Part shown: positions 29,523-40,105 of the stretch, piece after piece
Layout of the letters: every line of letters starts with the position of its first letter
Position numbering within the stretch: position 1 is the first letter of the stretch
Assembly (NCBI GenBank): GCA_003281725.1
Contig: QCBC01000001.1
Location: forward strand, 62,001 to 126,000
Length of the DNA: 64,000 bases
Reading direction: 5' to 3'
DNA from: Pelagibacteraceae bacterium AG-345-O09
Lineage (GTDB): Bacteria > Pseudomonadota > Alphaproteobacteria > Pelagibacterales > Pelagibacteraceae
Position numbers and translations under genes: made by a program
Notes under the pieces: model-generated
Seen by the model: the letters and a program-made list of their open reading frames with translations, nothing else
Database searches by the model: none
Told to the model about the DNA's origin: nothing

Positions 29523-29693
29523 TTAAAAATTAAACACTTTAAGGAGATGCGGAACTTCCTTAGATTCAATTTCTTCTAGTTTTCTTTTATTTAGTCTCTT
29601 ATTGATTTTTTCACACTCCTGTTTACATGGGGAACATGCACTGGAAGACTTATTTAAATCAATATCAGACATAAATTTTTTTTCTTCTTTCAT
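29523..29693 (-). CDS. Unlisted 56-aa Cys-cluster microprotein between fbpA and fbpB
   Basis: My translation: MKEEKKFMSDIDLNKSSSACSPCKQECEKINKRLNKRKLEEIESKEVPHLLKVFNF; same strand, 7 nt after fbpA stop. Confidence 0.6.
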   Translation of the reverse strand: MKEEKKFMSDIDLNKSSSACSPCKQECEKINKRLNKRKLEEIESKEVPHLLKVFNF

Positions 29694-29700
29694 TATTTGC

Positions 29701-30729
29701 TTATTTCCAACCAGCAGCTGTCATTACTTCTAATGCGGCAGCTTGATTTTTTCCATAAGAAGCTAGTTTAGTTTTCATGTCTTGTTGAAAATCTAATCCT
29801 AAGTTATTTACTACTAATGGACTTGGTGAAACACCATCAATCATTGGAAACTCAAATGTATTGTTAGTAAAGTGCTCTTGAGATTGTGGAGTTAATAAAA
29901 ACTCTACAAGTTTGACAGCATTATCTTTATTAGGTGCTCCTTTTACTAAGGCTGCACAACTAACATTCATGTGTGTTCCTCTACCATTTTGATTAGGAAA
30001 GAAAGCTTTTACTTTTTTAGCTGCTTCTTGTTGTTCAGCACCTTTTTTACCAGACAACATTAGAGCTAAATAATAAGTGTTAGCTACTGCAATATCAGCT
30101 TCTCCTGCTGCTACTGCCATGATCTGAGCTCTATCATTTCCTTTAGAGTCTCTAGCCATGTTTGCAACAACTCCTTTTGCCCATTCAGCTGTAGCTTTTT
30201 TTCCATTATTTTCAATTAATGAAGCTACAAGAGATTTGTTATATATGTTGCTGGATTTTCTTATTACTAATCTTCCTTTCCATTTAGGATCAGCTAGACC
30301 TTCATAAGACATTCCAGATAATTCAGCACCAGTAACTCTTTCAGGTGAATAATAAATTATTCTAGCTCTTTTTGCTATTCCAACCCATTTACTTGTTCTA
30401 AAGCTTTTTGGAACAGCAGCTTTTATAGCAGCAGATGTTAAGCCACCTTGAAGATGACCTTTTGCATCCATAGCACCACATCTTCCAGCATCAGCAGTAA
30501 TATAAAGATCTGCGGATGAGTCTGCGCCCTCTTCAATTATTCTTTTTTCTAAAGCACCTGATTTTCCATTTATAAGATTGACCTTAATTCCGGTCATACT
30601 TGTGAATTTGGAATAAAGCTCAGCGTCTGCTTTATAATGTCTTGCGTTAAAAACATTAACTTCATTTGCAACCGCTAAAGTTGACAAAACTAAAGATGTA
30701 ATTATTGCAAAAATTGATAATTTTCTCAT
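29701..30729 (-). CDS. fbpA: Fe3+ ABC transporter substrate-binding protein
   Basis: Signal peptide; 'EVNVFNARHYKADAELYSKFTSMTGIKVNLINGKSGALEKRI'; 'VANTYYLALM'. Confidence 0.95.
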   Translation of the reverse strand: MRKLSIFAIITSLVLSTLAVANEVNVFNARHYKADAELYSKFTSMTGIKVNLINGKSGALEKRIIEEGADSSADLYITADAGRCGAMDAKGHLQGGLTSAAIKAAVPKSFRTSKWVGIAKRARIIYYSPERVTGAELSGMSYEGLADPKWKGRLVIRKSSNIYNKSLVASLIENNGKKATAEWAKGVVANMARDSKGNDRAQIMAVAAGEADIAVANTYYLALMLSGKKGAEQQEAAKKVKAFFPNQNGRGTHMNVSCAALVKGAPNKDNAVKLVEFLLTPQSQEHFTNNTFEFPMIDGVSPSPLVVNNLGLDFQQDMKTKLASYGKNQAAALEVMTAAGWK

Positions 30730-30774
30730 GTATCTCCTAGATTAAATTGTTAATGAGAATGCAAACTATTCGCA

Positions 30775-30789
30775 TGATAATGATTATCA
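30775..30789. promoter_or_regulatory. Fur-type box upstream of fbpA
   Basis: Perfect 7-1-7 inverted repeat TGATAAT-G-ATTATCA, 46 bp upstream of the fbpA start codon. Confidence 0.85.
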
Positions 30790-30843
30790 ATCGCAATAAT
30801 GTCGCAGATACAACTCAAAAGAAATATTGGGATATTGTAATAT

Positions 30844-31734
30844 TTATGATTTCCAATCACCAATTTTACTGAATAAAAAATTTCTAAAAGCTTGAACTCT
30901 AGCAGTATTTTTTAAGGATTGAGGATAAACGAAATGAGCCTCGGTAATTGGTCCCTCTGATTTGGGTAGTACTTTAATTACATTGTTTGAATTTGTAACT
31001 AAATATTCAGGTAATGCTGCAAGTCCTACTCCAGATTCGACTGCTAAAAGAAGCCCCATCACGCTATTAACTTTCATAATAGATTTCCTTTTTTTACCGT
31101 CATGCATACCAAGTTTTAAGGCCCAATCTGGATTATAAACTGGAGATGGAGCCCCTTTTCCAAACGAGATGAATTTATGTTTGTTTAAATCACCAATTGT
31201 TTTAGGCATTCCATATTTTTCTAAATATTTATTAGAGCCATATATAAAGTACTTAATATCAACGAGTTTTTTTTGAATATAATTAAGCTGTTTTGGTCTT
31301 CTCATAAAAATACCTATGTCTGCTTGTCGGGTACTTAAATCAAGTTCTTTATCATCAAAAACTAAGTCAATTTCTATTTCTGGATTTAAACTCATAAATT
31401 CTTGGATTCTTGGAGTAAGCCAGTGAGTTCCAAAACTTCTAACTGTAGTAATGGTTAATTTTCCAGTTGGTTTATTTTTTTGGTCTCCTAATGAAGTTTC
31501 TACCTCTTTTAACTTACTTATAACCTCATGAGCTGTTTTAAATACATATTCACCATTTTCGGTCAAAGTTAAACCTCTAGCATGTCTCTCAAATAACTGA
31601 ACCTTTAAATCCTGCTCTAAAGATTGAATTTGTCTACTGATGGCTGATTGACTAAGGTTTAAATTTACCGTGGCATTAGTGAAACTTCCTGCCTCTGCAA
31701 CTGCGTGAAATATCTTTAATTTATCCCAATCCAT
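30844..31734 (-). CDS. LysR-family transcriptional regulator
   Basis: N-terminal 'LKIFHAVAEAGSFTNATVNLNLSQSAISRQIQSLEQDLKVQLFER' HTH. Confidence 0.95.
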   Translation of the reverse strand: MDWDKLKIFHAVAEAGSFTNATVNLNLSQSAISRQIQSLEQDLKVQLFERHARGLTLTENGEYVFKTAHEVISKLKEVETSLGDQKNKPTGKLTITTVRSFGTHWLTPRIQEFMSLNPEIEIDLVFDDKELDLSTRQADIGIFMRRPKQLNYIQKKLVDIKYFIYGSNKYLEKYGMPKTIGDLNKHKFISFGKGAPSPVYNPDWALKLGMHDGKKRKSIMKVNSVMGLLLAVESGVGLAALPEYLVTNSNNVIKVLPKSEGPITEAHFVYPQSLKNTARVQAFRNFLFSKIGDWKS

Positions 31735-32735
31735 TATTTATTAAGGTCAACCAAAACTCTTCCTGAAATTTCACCTTTTAATATTTTAGGATAAGTCTCG
31801 ATTAACTCTTCCAAGCTAACTGTTTGAATAGATTTTTCTAGTAAGTCAAAATCAATTAAATTTGCAGCTTCACTCCAAATAAATTCTCTTCTTTTTATAC
31901 TACAATTTGCAGAATCCATTCCCCAAAGTTTAATTCCTCGAAGCATAAATGGGATAACACTTGTATTAAGTTCATTAGTATTTGCATTTCCACAAACTGC
32001 TATAATTCCATTTGGATTAGTTTGAACTATTGCATTAGCTAGTATCTTTCCTCCAACAGTATCTACAACACCATCCCACAAACCTTTGTCGATAAGTCTT
32101 GGATCTTTGTCAAATTCAGCTCGATTTACAACAGTTTTAGCACCTAAAGATTTTAAATAATCGGCTTTAGAATCCTTTCCTGTAACTGCACTAACGTTGT
32201 ATCCCATTTTATTTAATGCGATCACTGCAACACTTCCGACACCACCTGTTGCTCCAGTTACTAAAACATTATTTACTTTTTCCCCAAGTAATATTTCTTC
32301 TCTTGCTTTAATTGCAAAAGCACTCATTAATGAAGTAAAGCCAGCAGTACCAAGTATCATTGCTTGTTTGCTAGTTAAATTTTTTGGTTTTTTAACTAAA
32401 AAATCTCCATTAACTTTTGCAACTTGAGAATACCCACCATAAAAAATTTCACCTACTCTAAATCCTGTTAAGATTACTTCATCACCTTCTTTAAAATTTG
32501 AATTTTCACTTTCTAAAACTGTTCCCGAGAAATCAATACCTGGAATATGAGGAAACTCTTTGACTAATCTTCCACCATTTTTTAAGATCATCCCATCTTT
32601 AAAATTAAGATCAGAATAATCTACTTTAATAGTAACATCCCCATGCTTTAAAAAACTTTTATCTATTGATTTTACCTCACGGGTAAACCCTTCGCCTTTT
32701 TGATCTAAAATTAATGCTTTAAATTGAGCAGACAC
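31734..32735 (-). CDS. acuI: Acrylyl-CoA reductase (AcuI/YhdH, MDR family)
   Basis: 'DLNFKDGMILKNGGRLVKEFPHIPGIDFSGTV', 'VLVTGATGGVGSVAV'. Confidence 0.9.
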   Translation of the reverse strand: MSAQFKALILDQKGEGFTREVKSIDKSFLKHGDVTIKVDYSDLNFKDGMILKNGGRLVKEFPHIPGIDFSGTVLESENSNFKEGDEVILTGFRVGEIFYGGYSQVAKVNGDFLVKKPKNLTSKQAMILGTAGFTSLMSAFAIKAREEILLGEKVNNVLVTGATGGVGSVAVIALNKMGYNVSAVTGKDSKADYLKSLGAKTVVNRAEFDKDPRLIDKGLWDGVVDTVGGKILANAIVQTNPNGIIAVCGNANTNELNTSVIPFMLRGIKLWGMDSANCSIKRREFIWSEAANLIDFDLLEKSIQTVSLEELIETYPKILKGEISGRVLVDLNK

Positions 32736-32736
32736 T

Positions 32737-33351
32737 TTAATCTTTTGTTATGCTGATAAATCTTAGGTATCTGTTTTGATAACTAAGGTCTTCTTTAAAT
32801 TGACCTAAGTAATAATTTGTTACTGTTGTAGCTTGTTCTTTTTTAATACCTCTCATAGTCATACACTGATGAGTAGAATCTATTGTTACAGCCACTCCTT
32901 TTGCATCTAAAGATTCCATAAGGGTATTCGCAATCTGCATAGTTAATCTTTCCTGGGTTTGCAATCTTTTTGAAAATACTTCAACAACTCTTGCTAGTTT
33001 ACTTAACCCAACTACTCTTTCTTTTGGAATGTAAGCTACATGAGCTTTTCCAATAATAGGAGCCATATGATGCTCACAATGACTTTGCACTGAAATATTT
33101 TTTTGAACAACCATATCGTCATAACCATCGATGTCACCAAAAGTTTTATCTAAAATTTGAGTTGGATCCTCTTTGTAGCCTTTAAAATATTCTTTAAATG
33201 CCTTAACTACTCTTTTAGGTGTTTCTAACAATCCTTCTCTGTTAGGATCTTCACCCATCCAAGACAATATTGTCTTAAATGCTTCTTCAGCTTCTTTATC
33301 TGAAACTTTTTTTGAATTTTCGATGTTATCTATATCTTTAACTAATTTCAT
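32737..33351 (-). CDS. folE: GTP cyclohydrolase I
   Basis: 'EGLLETPKRVVKAFKEYF', 'SHCEHHMAPIIGKAHVAYIP', 'THQCMTMRG'. Confidence 0.96.
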   Translation of the reverse strand: MKLVKDIDNIENSKKVSDKEAEEAFKTILSWMGEDPNREGLLETPKRVVKAFKEYFKGYKEDPTQILDKTFGDIDGYDDMVVQKNISVQSHCEHHMAPIIGKAHVAYIPKERVVGLSKLARVVEVFSKRLQTQERLTMQIANTLMESLDAKGVAVTIDSTHQCMTMRGIKKEQATTVTNYYLGQFKEDLSYQNRYLRFISITKD

Positions 33352-33369
33352 GGGGAGTTTTATACCTAT

Positions 33370-33381
33370 AAATGCGCATTT
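33370..33381. promoter_or_regulatory. 12-bp perfect palindrome AAATGCGCATTT between divergent folE and hisI
   Basis: Direct reading; the only GC-containing palindrome in a 76-bp AT-rich spacer. Confidence 0.3.
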
Positions 33382-33427
33382 TTAAAATATTTAATATATC
33401 TATATATGTGCTACATAATTACCATTT

Positions 33428-33895
33428 ATGTTCAAAAAAAGAGAAAATGTACTTGAAATCGAGGAAGGGAATCTCCTCTCTCCAAAATTTGATAATGATG
33501 GGCTTATTCCAGTCATTACGATGTGCTCTAAAACAAAAGAAATTTTAATGCATGGATATATGAATGTTGAAGCTTTAAAAAAAACAATTGAAACAAAGGA
33601 AGCTCATTATTTTAGTAGATCAAGAAATGCGCTATGGCATAAAGGTAAAACAAGTGGCTTTACACAAAAAGTTACTGAAATTAAAATTGATGATGATCAA
33701 GACTCAATATGGTTAACTGTTGATATTGGAGAGGGATCAAGCTGCCATGTGGGTTATCGATCTTGTTTTTATAGATCTATCCCTTTAGGACCAATAGATA
33801 AAGGTAAAGAAGTAGAAATGAAATTTACTGAAAAAGAAAAAAAATTTGATCCAGAAAAAGTTTATAAAGGTCAACCCAATCCTACAAAAATATAG
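33428..33895 (+). CDS. hisI: Phosphoribosyl-AMP cyclohydrolase
   Basis: 'MHGYMNVEALKKTIETKEAHYFSRSRNALWHKGKTSG', 'GEGSSCHVGYRSCFYR'. Confidence 0.95.
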   Translation: MFKKRENVLEIEEGNLLSPKFDNDGLIPVITMCSKTKEILMHGYMNVEALKKTIETKEAHYFSRSRNALWHKGKTSGFTQKVTEIKIDDDQDSIWLTVDIGEGSSCHVGYRSCFYRSIPLGPIDKGKEVEMKFTEKEKKFDPEKVYKGQPNPTKI

Positions 33896-34270
33896 ATGAA
33901 CAAAAACCAAAAAAATGTTCTAGGTGAAAGTCTAGAAGAGTGTTCTTTAGACCCTTTAACTGGATGGTATAGAGATGGTTGCTGTAACACAGATGAGAAT
34001 GACCGTGGTTTACATACTGTATGTGCAAAAGTAACTACTGAATTTTTAGAATGGTGTAAAGAAGCCGGTAATGATTTAATTACACCTCATCCAGAATTTG
34101 GGTTTCCAGGGCTTAAAGATGGAGATGGCTGGTGTGTTTGTGCTACTTGGTATGCAAGAGCGGTAGAAGCAGGAAAAGGATGTCCAATTTTTTTAAAAAG
34201 AACACATGAAAATACTTTAAAAATTTTGCCTATTGAAACTTTAAAAAAATTTGCAATAGATCTTTCTTAG
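33896..34270 (+). CDS. DUF2237 family protein
   Basis: 'LTGWYRDGCCNTDENDRGLHTVCAKVTTEFLEWCKEAGNDL'. Confidence 0.88.
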   Translation: MNKNQKNVLGESLEECSLDPLTGWYRDGCCNTDENDRGLHTVCAKVTTEFLEWCKEAGNDLITPHPEFGFPGLKDGDGWCVCATWYARAVEAGKGCPIFLKRTHENTLKILPIETLKKFAIDLS

Positions 34271-35890
34271 CTACATATTTCCATATTTAGGACCGCCACC
34301 ACCTTCTGGCGTAACCCAATTAATATTTTGAGAAGGCTCTTTAATATCACAAGTTTTACAGTGAATACAATTCTGCGCATTGATTACAAATTTATTTACT
34401 TCATTTTCTTTCTGAATTTCATATACGCCTGCTGGACAATATCTTTGCGCAGGTTCATCAAATTTTTCTAAAGTATAGCTAATTGGTAAATTTGGATCTT
34501 TTAATTGTAAATGTACAGGTTGATTATCTGAATGATTAGTTCCTGTTAAATAAACTGAACTTGTCTTATCAAAAGTAATTACATTATCTGGCTTTGGATA
34601 ATCAATTTTTGGCATTTCATTTGCAGGCTTTAAAGTTTCGTGATCTGCATGTTTGTGCTTAAGAGTAAATGGTAATTTGCCTCTAAATAAGATTTGGTCT
34701 ATTCCTGTAAAAATAATACCTAATGTTAATCCCCAACTAAAACTCGGCTTTACATTCCTAGCTTTATATAATTCTTCATGTAACCAACTATTTTTAAATT
34801 TTTCTTCAAAGATTGATAAATCTTTTTTATCCTTTATATGTTCATGAATTGCTTCTGCTGCAATAATTCCACTTTTCATTGCTGTGTGTGATCCTTTAAT
34901 TTTTGGCATATTCAATGTTCCAGCGTCACACCCAACTAATAGCGCACCTGGCATAAACATTTTAGGTAAACTTTGAAATCCTCCCTCAATTAAAGCTCTA
35001 GCTCCATAAGAAATTCTTTTTCCACCTTCAACAATTTTTTTAATTGCAGGATGAGTTTTAAATCTTTGAAATTCATCAAATGGAGATAAATGTGGATTTT
35101 TATAATCCAAACCAATGACATATCCTAAAAAAACCTGCTTATTTTCAGCATGATAGATAAAACTTCCACCATATGTATTTTTATCTAGCGGCCATCCTGC
35201 GGTGTGCATTACCATTCCTTCTTCATGATTTTTCTCATCTATTTCCCAAATTTCTTTAAAACCAATACCATATTGTTGAGGATCTTTGCCTTTATCTAAT
35301 TCAAAATTTTTAATTAGCTGTTTTCCCAAATGACCTCTACAACCTTCAGCGAAGACTGTTACTTTACCTAAAAGTTCAATACCTGATTCAAAACTATCTT
35401 TTTTATTTCCTTCTTTATCTATACCCATGTCTTGAGTTGCTACTCCTTTAACAGAGCCATCCTCGTTATATAAAATTTCACTAGCTGGGAACCCTGGAAA
35501 AATCTCAACACCTAATGTTTCAGCTTGTTCAGCAAGCCATCTGCATAAGTTTGCAAGACTAATGATATAATTTTTATGATTTTGTTGAACCGAGGGTAAA
35601 AGCCATGTTGGCCAGCTTAATGATTTTGTTTTTCCTAAAAATAAAAATTTTTCTTTACTAACTTTAGTTTTAATAGGTGGGTTTAATTCTTTCCAAGTAG
35701 GAATTAATTCATCTAATGCTCTAGTCTCAAAAACATTTCCACTCAAAATATGCGCACCTATTTCTGATGCTTTTTCTAGTAAACAAACATTTAAATTTGA
35801 ATCAAGCTGTTTAAGTTTAATAGCTGTTGATAGACCTGATGGTCCACCACCTATTATTACAACATCATATTCCATCTTCTCTCTGGACAT
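34271..35890 (-). CDS. Electron-transfer flavoprotein:ubiquinone oxidoreductase
   Basis: FAD motif 'DVVIIGGGPSGLSTAIKL'; C-terminal 4Fe-4S 'CIHCKTCDIKEPSQNINWVTPEGGGGP'. Confidence 0.96.
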   Translation of the reverse strand: MSREKMEYDVVIIGGGPSGLSTAIKLKQLDSNLNVCLLEKASEIGAHILSGNVFETRALDELIPTWKELNPPIKTKVSKEKFLFLGKTKSLSWPTWLLPSVQQNHKNYIISLANLCRWLAEQAETLGVEIFPGFPASEILYNEDGSVKGVATQDMGIDKEGNKKDSFESGIELLGKVTVFAEGCRGHLGKQLIKNFELDKGKDPQQYGIGFKEIWEIDEKNHEEGMVMHTAGWPLDKNTYGGSFIYHAENKQVFLGYVIGLDYKNPHLSPFDEFQRFKTHPAIKKIVEGGKRISYGARALIEGGFQSLPKMFMPGALLVGCDAGTLNMPKIKGSHTAMKSGIIAAEAIHEHIKDKKDLSIFEEKFKNSWLHEELYKARNVKPSFSWGLTLGIIFTGIDQILFRGKLPFTLKHKHADHETLKPANEMPKIDYPKPDNVITFDKTSSVYLTGTNHSDNQPVHLQLKDPNLPISYTLEKFDEPAQRYCPAGVYEIQKENEVNKFVINAQNCIHCKTCDIKEPSQNINWVTPEGGGGPKYGNM

Positions 35891-35913
35891 AGTCTAATTT
35901 TTTACAGATTATA

Positions 35914-36867
35914 TTATTTTTGTATAGTGTTTAATTTGTTCAATTCCTCTAAGAATTGAGGAAGTGCTTCAAAAAGATCAGCTTCAAGACCATAATCAGC
36001 AACACTAAATATTGGTGCTTCGCCATCTTTGTTAATTGCAACTATTATTTTACTTTCTTTCATTCCAGCTAAATGTTGAATAGCTCCAGAAATACCTACT
36101 GCAATATATAAATCTGGCACTACAACTTTACCTGTTTGCCCAACTTGATGATCATTACTTATATAACCTGCATCAACAGCTGCTCTAGATGCACCAATTG
36201 CTGCATTTAGTTTATCAGCTAGTGAAGTAATTAACTTAAAATTATCACCACTCTGCATTCCTCTTCCACCAGAAACAACTACTCTAGCGGTTCCAAGTTC
36301 AGGTCTATCAGATTTAATTTCTTCTCTTTTTATAAATTTTGTTTGTGCAAATTCCTCACCTGCCTCTGATTTTTCAATAGTTGCAGATCCACCAGAACTT
36401 TCACAAGGATCAAATGAAGTAGGTCTTATTGTTACACACTTTTTGTTGTCTTTACTTTTTACAGTAGCAAAAGCATTACCAGCATAAATTGGTCTTAAAA
36501 AAGTATCATTAGACACAACTTTTGTAATATCACTAATTTGAGAAGTATCTAAAGCTGCAGCAATTCTTGGCATTAAATTTTTACCAAAAGTATTTGCAGA
36601 AGAAATAATGTGTGAATAATTTTCTGATAATTTTACAATTACTGGGGCAAAATTTTCAGCAACAAAATTTTCATAGTGAGGAGCTTCAACTTGGATAACT
36701 TTTTTTATTAATTCTAATTCTGAAAGTGCTTTTGCTGCTTCTCCACATTCATGACCTATAATTACTGCATGAACATCTATATCTATTTGAGAGGCTGCAG
36801 TTGCAGCATTAAGAGTAAAAGGTCTAAGTTCTTTATTATTATGTTCTGCTATTAATAAAACTGACAT
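35914..36867 (-). CDS. etfA: Electron-transfer flavoprotein alpha subunit
   Basis: 'ARVVVSGGRGMQSGDNF', 'LYIAVGISGAIQHLAGMKESKIIVAINKDGEAPIF'. Confidence 0.97.
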   Translation of the reverse strand: MSVLLIAEHNNKELRPFTLNAATAASQIDIDVHAVIIGHECGEAAKALSELELIKKVIQVEAPHYENFVAENFAPVIVKLSENYSHIISSANTFGKNLMPRIAAALDTSQISDITKVVSNDTFLRPIYAGNAFATVKSKDNKKCVTIRPTSFDPCESSGGSATIEKSEAGEEFAQTKFIKREEIKSDRPELGTARVVVSGGRGMQSGDNFKLITSLADKLNAAIGASRAAVDAGYISNDHQVGQTGKVVVPDLYIAVGISGAIQHLAGMKESKIIVAINKDGEAPIFSVADYGLEADLFEALPQFLEELNKLNTIQK

Positions 36868-37617
36868 TTATATTACCTTTGCTTCATTTTTTAATTTCTG
36901 AACTAATTCTGCCACACTAGACACTTTTATACCTGCTTTTCTTTTAGGTGGTTCTTCAACCCTAGTTTGCTCGATTCTTGGAGTTGTATCCACTCCTAAA
37001 TCTGACGCATTTATTTGTTCAATCGGCTTTTTCTTGGCTTTCATTATATTTGGTAATGACGCATATCTAGGTTCGTTTAATCTTAGATCACATGTAACGA
37101 TTGCTGGAACATTTATTTCTATTGTTTCTAACCCCTCATCGATTTCTCTTGTAACTTCCAAAGATTTATCTTTAATCTCAATTTTAGATGCAAAAGTCGC
37201 TTGAGGCCAATTAAGTAATGCACTTAGCATTTGACCAGTTTGATTACAATCATCATCAATTGCTTGTTTGCCCATAAAAACTAAATCTGGTTTTTCTTTT
37301 GCAACTATTTTTTGTAAAAGTTTAGAAACTGCTAGTGGTTCTAAAATCCCTTCAGTCTTAACAAGTATACCTCTGTCTGCACCTACTGCTAAGGCTTTAC
37401 GTACCGTCTCTTGAGCTTTCTCTTCTCCAATGCTAACAGCTATAACTTCAGTAGCTTTTCCAGCCTCTTTAATTTTTACCGCCTCTTCTATAGCATTATC
37501 GTCTGGTGGATTGGTAGACATCTTAACATTATCAGTGACTACACCTGTGTTATCTTCTTTAACTCTTATTTGAACGTTGTAATCAATGACTCTTTTTACT
37601 GCGACTAAAATTTTCAT
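36868..37617 (-). CDS. etfB: Electron-transfer flavoprotein beta subunit
   Basis: '[20 protein letters not shown]', '[23 protein letters not shown]'-type signature. Confidence 0.97.
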   Translation of the reverse strand: MKILVAVKRVIDYNVQIRVKEDNTGVVTDNVKMSTNPPDDNAIEEAVKIKEAGKATEVIAVSIGEEKAQETVRKALAVGADRGILVKTEGILEPLAVSKLLQKIVAKEKPDLVFMGKQAIDDDCNQTGQMLSALLNWPQATFASKIEIKDKSLEVTREIDEGLETIEINVPAIVTCDLRLNEPRYASLPNIMKAKKKPIEQINASDLGVDTTPRIEQTRVEEPPKRKAGIKVSSVAELVQKLKNEAKVI

Positions 37618-40049
37618 TAGGCTCTCAACAATTTGTTTTCAACATCGTATGGGCTTTCTTCTAAAATTGTAGCCTCGTACATTTTTCCTAATATATCAAC
37701 TTTAAGTTTTTCACCAACATTAGCAAGATCAGGTTTCACCATTGCTAAAGCTATAGATTTATCAAGTCTAAATCCATATTCTCCACCTGTAGCTCTTCCT
37801 ACGACTTTGTCATCTTTATAAATAGGATTGTTTCCTAAAACATCTGAGTCTGTTGTATTGTGAACTTCTAGTGTAACTAATTTATTATCAAAACCTTTTT
37901 CTCTCCATTTGTTTAAAGCCTCAAGCCCAATGAAATTACCTTTGTTAGGATGAATAAATCTATCTAAACCAGACTCGTAAGGTGAATACTCAATAGATAA
38001 TTCAGTACCAACTAATTTGTAAGATTTTTCAAGTCTCAAGCTATTCATTGCTCTTATTCCAAAAGGTTTAATTCCCAAATCTTTTCCTGCTTCCATTAAC
38101 TTATCAAATATATGGTTTTGATATTCAATCGGATGATGTAGTTCCCAGCCTAATTCACCAACAAAGTTTACTCTCATAGCATTGACAGGAGCATATCCAA
38201 CATTAACATTTTTTGCTGTTAACCATTTAAAATTTTCGCTTGAAAAATCGTCTACAGAAACTTTTTGCACTAATTTTCTTGCTTTTGGCCCTGCCACAAC
38301 AAGTACTCCAGTACTATTCGTTAAGTCTTCGAATATAACTGATCCATCTGTAGGCATCCACTTTTGTATCCAGTCATGGTCTAATCTTAAATTTGCACCC
38401 GCTGAAACAAGATAATATCTATTTTCAGCTTCTTTCATAATTGTAAATTCTGAATGAACACCACCCTTAGTATTAAGAGCATGACATAAATTTATTCTTC
38501 CAATTTTTTTTGGAAGCTTGTTAGCCACTAAATAATCTAAAAATTCCTCTGCTTTTGGTCCTCTTATTCTACATTTAGCAAAAGCTGTCATATCTAAAAG
38601 GCCAACATTCTCTTTTACGTTTTGACATTCTTTTTTTATAGCATCAAACCATTTGGATCTTCTAAAAGACCAATCATCTTTTTGTTCCATACCATCAGTC
38701 GCAAAAAAGTTTGGTCTTTCCCAACCAAATTTTTGTCCGAATACTGCTCCTAAATTTTTCATTCTTTCATAACATGGCGATGTTCTTAAAGGTCTTGCAG
38801 CTGGTCTTTCTTCATCTGGATAGTGAGTAATGAAAACATGGCTGTAAGCTTCTTCATTTTTAGCTTTTAAATAAGATTTAGTTGCATAGTTTCCATAACG
38901 TCTTGGCTCAACACCTAACATATCAATGGTTGGTTCTCCATCTACTATCCATTCTGCTAATTGCCAACCAGCTCCACCAGCAGCAGTAATTCCAAAACTA
39001 TGACCTTCATTAATCCAAAAATTTTTCAAACCCCAAGCTGGTCCAACTATAGGATTTCCATCTGGTGTATAACAAATCGCACCATTATAAACTTTTTTAA
39101 CTCCTACTTCACCAAAAGCAGGAACTCTATGTATTGCTCCTTCTATGTGTGGGGCAAGTCTATCTAAATCTTCTTGAAACAATTCATATTCTGAACTTTT
39201 AGATGGACCTTCTACATAACAAGCAGGAGCACCATCTTCGTAAGGACCTAATATTAGTCCACCAGCCTCTTCTCTCATATACCATCTACTATCACTATCT
39301 CTAAGCACTCCCATTTCAGGAAGACCTTCTTTTTTTCTTTTTTGAATTTCTGGATGAGGTTCAGTAACAATATATTGATGTTCAACAGGAATTACTGGAA
39401 TATCTAATCCAACCATCTCCCCAGTTTGTCTTGCAAAGTTTCCTGAACAAGAAATTATATGTTCACATTCAATCGATCCTTTGTCTGTTTCAACAATCCA
39501 TCCCTCTTTATTTTGCTTCATTGCAATCACTGTTGTGTTTCTGTAAATCTCGGCTCCCATATTTCTTGCACCTGTAGCAAGTGCTTGGGTCAAATCTGCA
39601 GGCTGGATATAGCCATCTTCTGGATGTTGAATAGCACCTACTAAATCATCAGTATGACATAAAGGCCAAATTTCTTTTACTTGTTGAGGTGTTAAAAATT
39701 TGACGTCAACACCAATAGTTTTAGCTACCCCCGCATATTGATGGTATTCATCCATTCTATCTTTTGTACTTGCTAAACGAATATTTGATACAACACTAAA
39801 TCCAACATTCTTTCCTGTTTCATCCTCTAATTTTTTATATAGATCGACTGCATATTTATGTAATTGACCTACAGAGTAGCTCATATTGAAAAGTGGTAAT
39901 AATCCAGCAGCATGCCAAGTGGATCCAGAAGTTAATTCTTTTCTCTCTACAAGAACTACATCAGACCACCCTTTTTTAGCTAAATGATAAAGTGCACTGA
40001 CTCCTACTACTCCACCACCTACAACTACCACTTTTGTTTTAGATTTCAT
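37617..40049 (-). CDS. Dimethylglycine/sarcosine dehydrogenase-like FAD + GcvT protein
   Basis: '[21 protein letters not shown]', '[12 protein letters not shown]'; 810 aa; adjacent to etfB. Confidence 0.93.
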   Translation of the reverse strand: MKSKTKVVVVGGGVVGVSALYHLAKKGWSDVVLVERKELTSGSTWHAAGLLPLFNMSYSVGQLHKYAVDLYKKLEDETGKNVGFSVVSNIRLASTKDRMDEYHQYAGVAKTIGVDVKFLTPQQVKEIWPLCHTDDLVGAIQHPEDGYIQPADLTQALATGARNMGAEIYRNTTVIAMKQNKEGWIVETDKGSIECEHIISCSGNFARQTGEMVGLDIPVIPVEHQYIVTEPHPEIQKRKKEGLPEMGVLRDSDSRWYMREEAGGLILGPYEDGAPACYVEGPSKSSEYELFQEDLDRLAPHIEGAIHRVPAFGEVGVKKVYNGAICYTPDGNPIVGPAWGLKNFWINEGHSFGITAAGGAGWQLAEWIVDGEPTIDMLGVEPRRYGNYATKSYLKAKNEEAYSHVFITHYPDEERPAARPLRTSPCYERMKNLGAVFGQKFGWERPNFFATDGMEQKDDWSFRRSKWFDAIKKECQNVKENVGLLDMTAFAKCRIRGPKAEEFLDYLVANKLPKKIGRINLCHALNTKGGVHSEFTIMKEAENRYYLVSAGANLRLDHDWIQKWMPTDGSVIFEDLTNSTGVLVVAGPKARKLVQKVSVDDFSSENFKWLTAKNVNVGYAPVNAMRVNFVGELGWELHHPIEYQNHIFDKLMEAGKDLGIKPFGIRAMNSLRLEKSYKLVGTELSIEYSPYESGLDRFIHPNKGNFIGLEALNKWREKGFDNKLVTLEVHNTTDSDVLGNNPIYKDDKVVGRATGGEYGFRLDKSIALAMVKPDLANVGEKLKVDILGKMYEATILEESPYDVENKLLRA

Positions 40050-40105
40050 TAATTGATTCCTACTAAATTTTTATTCATTTCGAAACAAAATTGTATCTAG
40101 GAATA

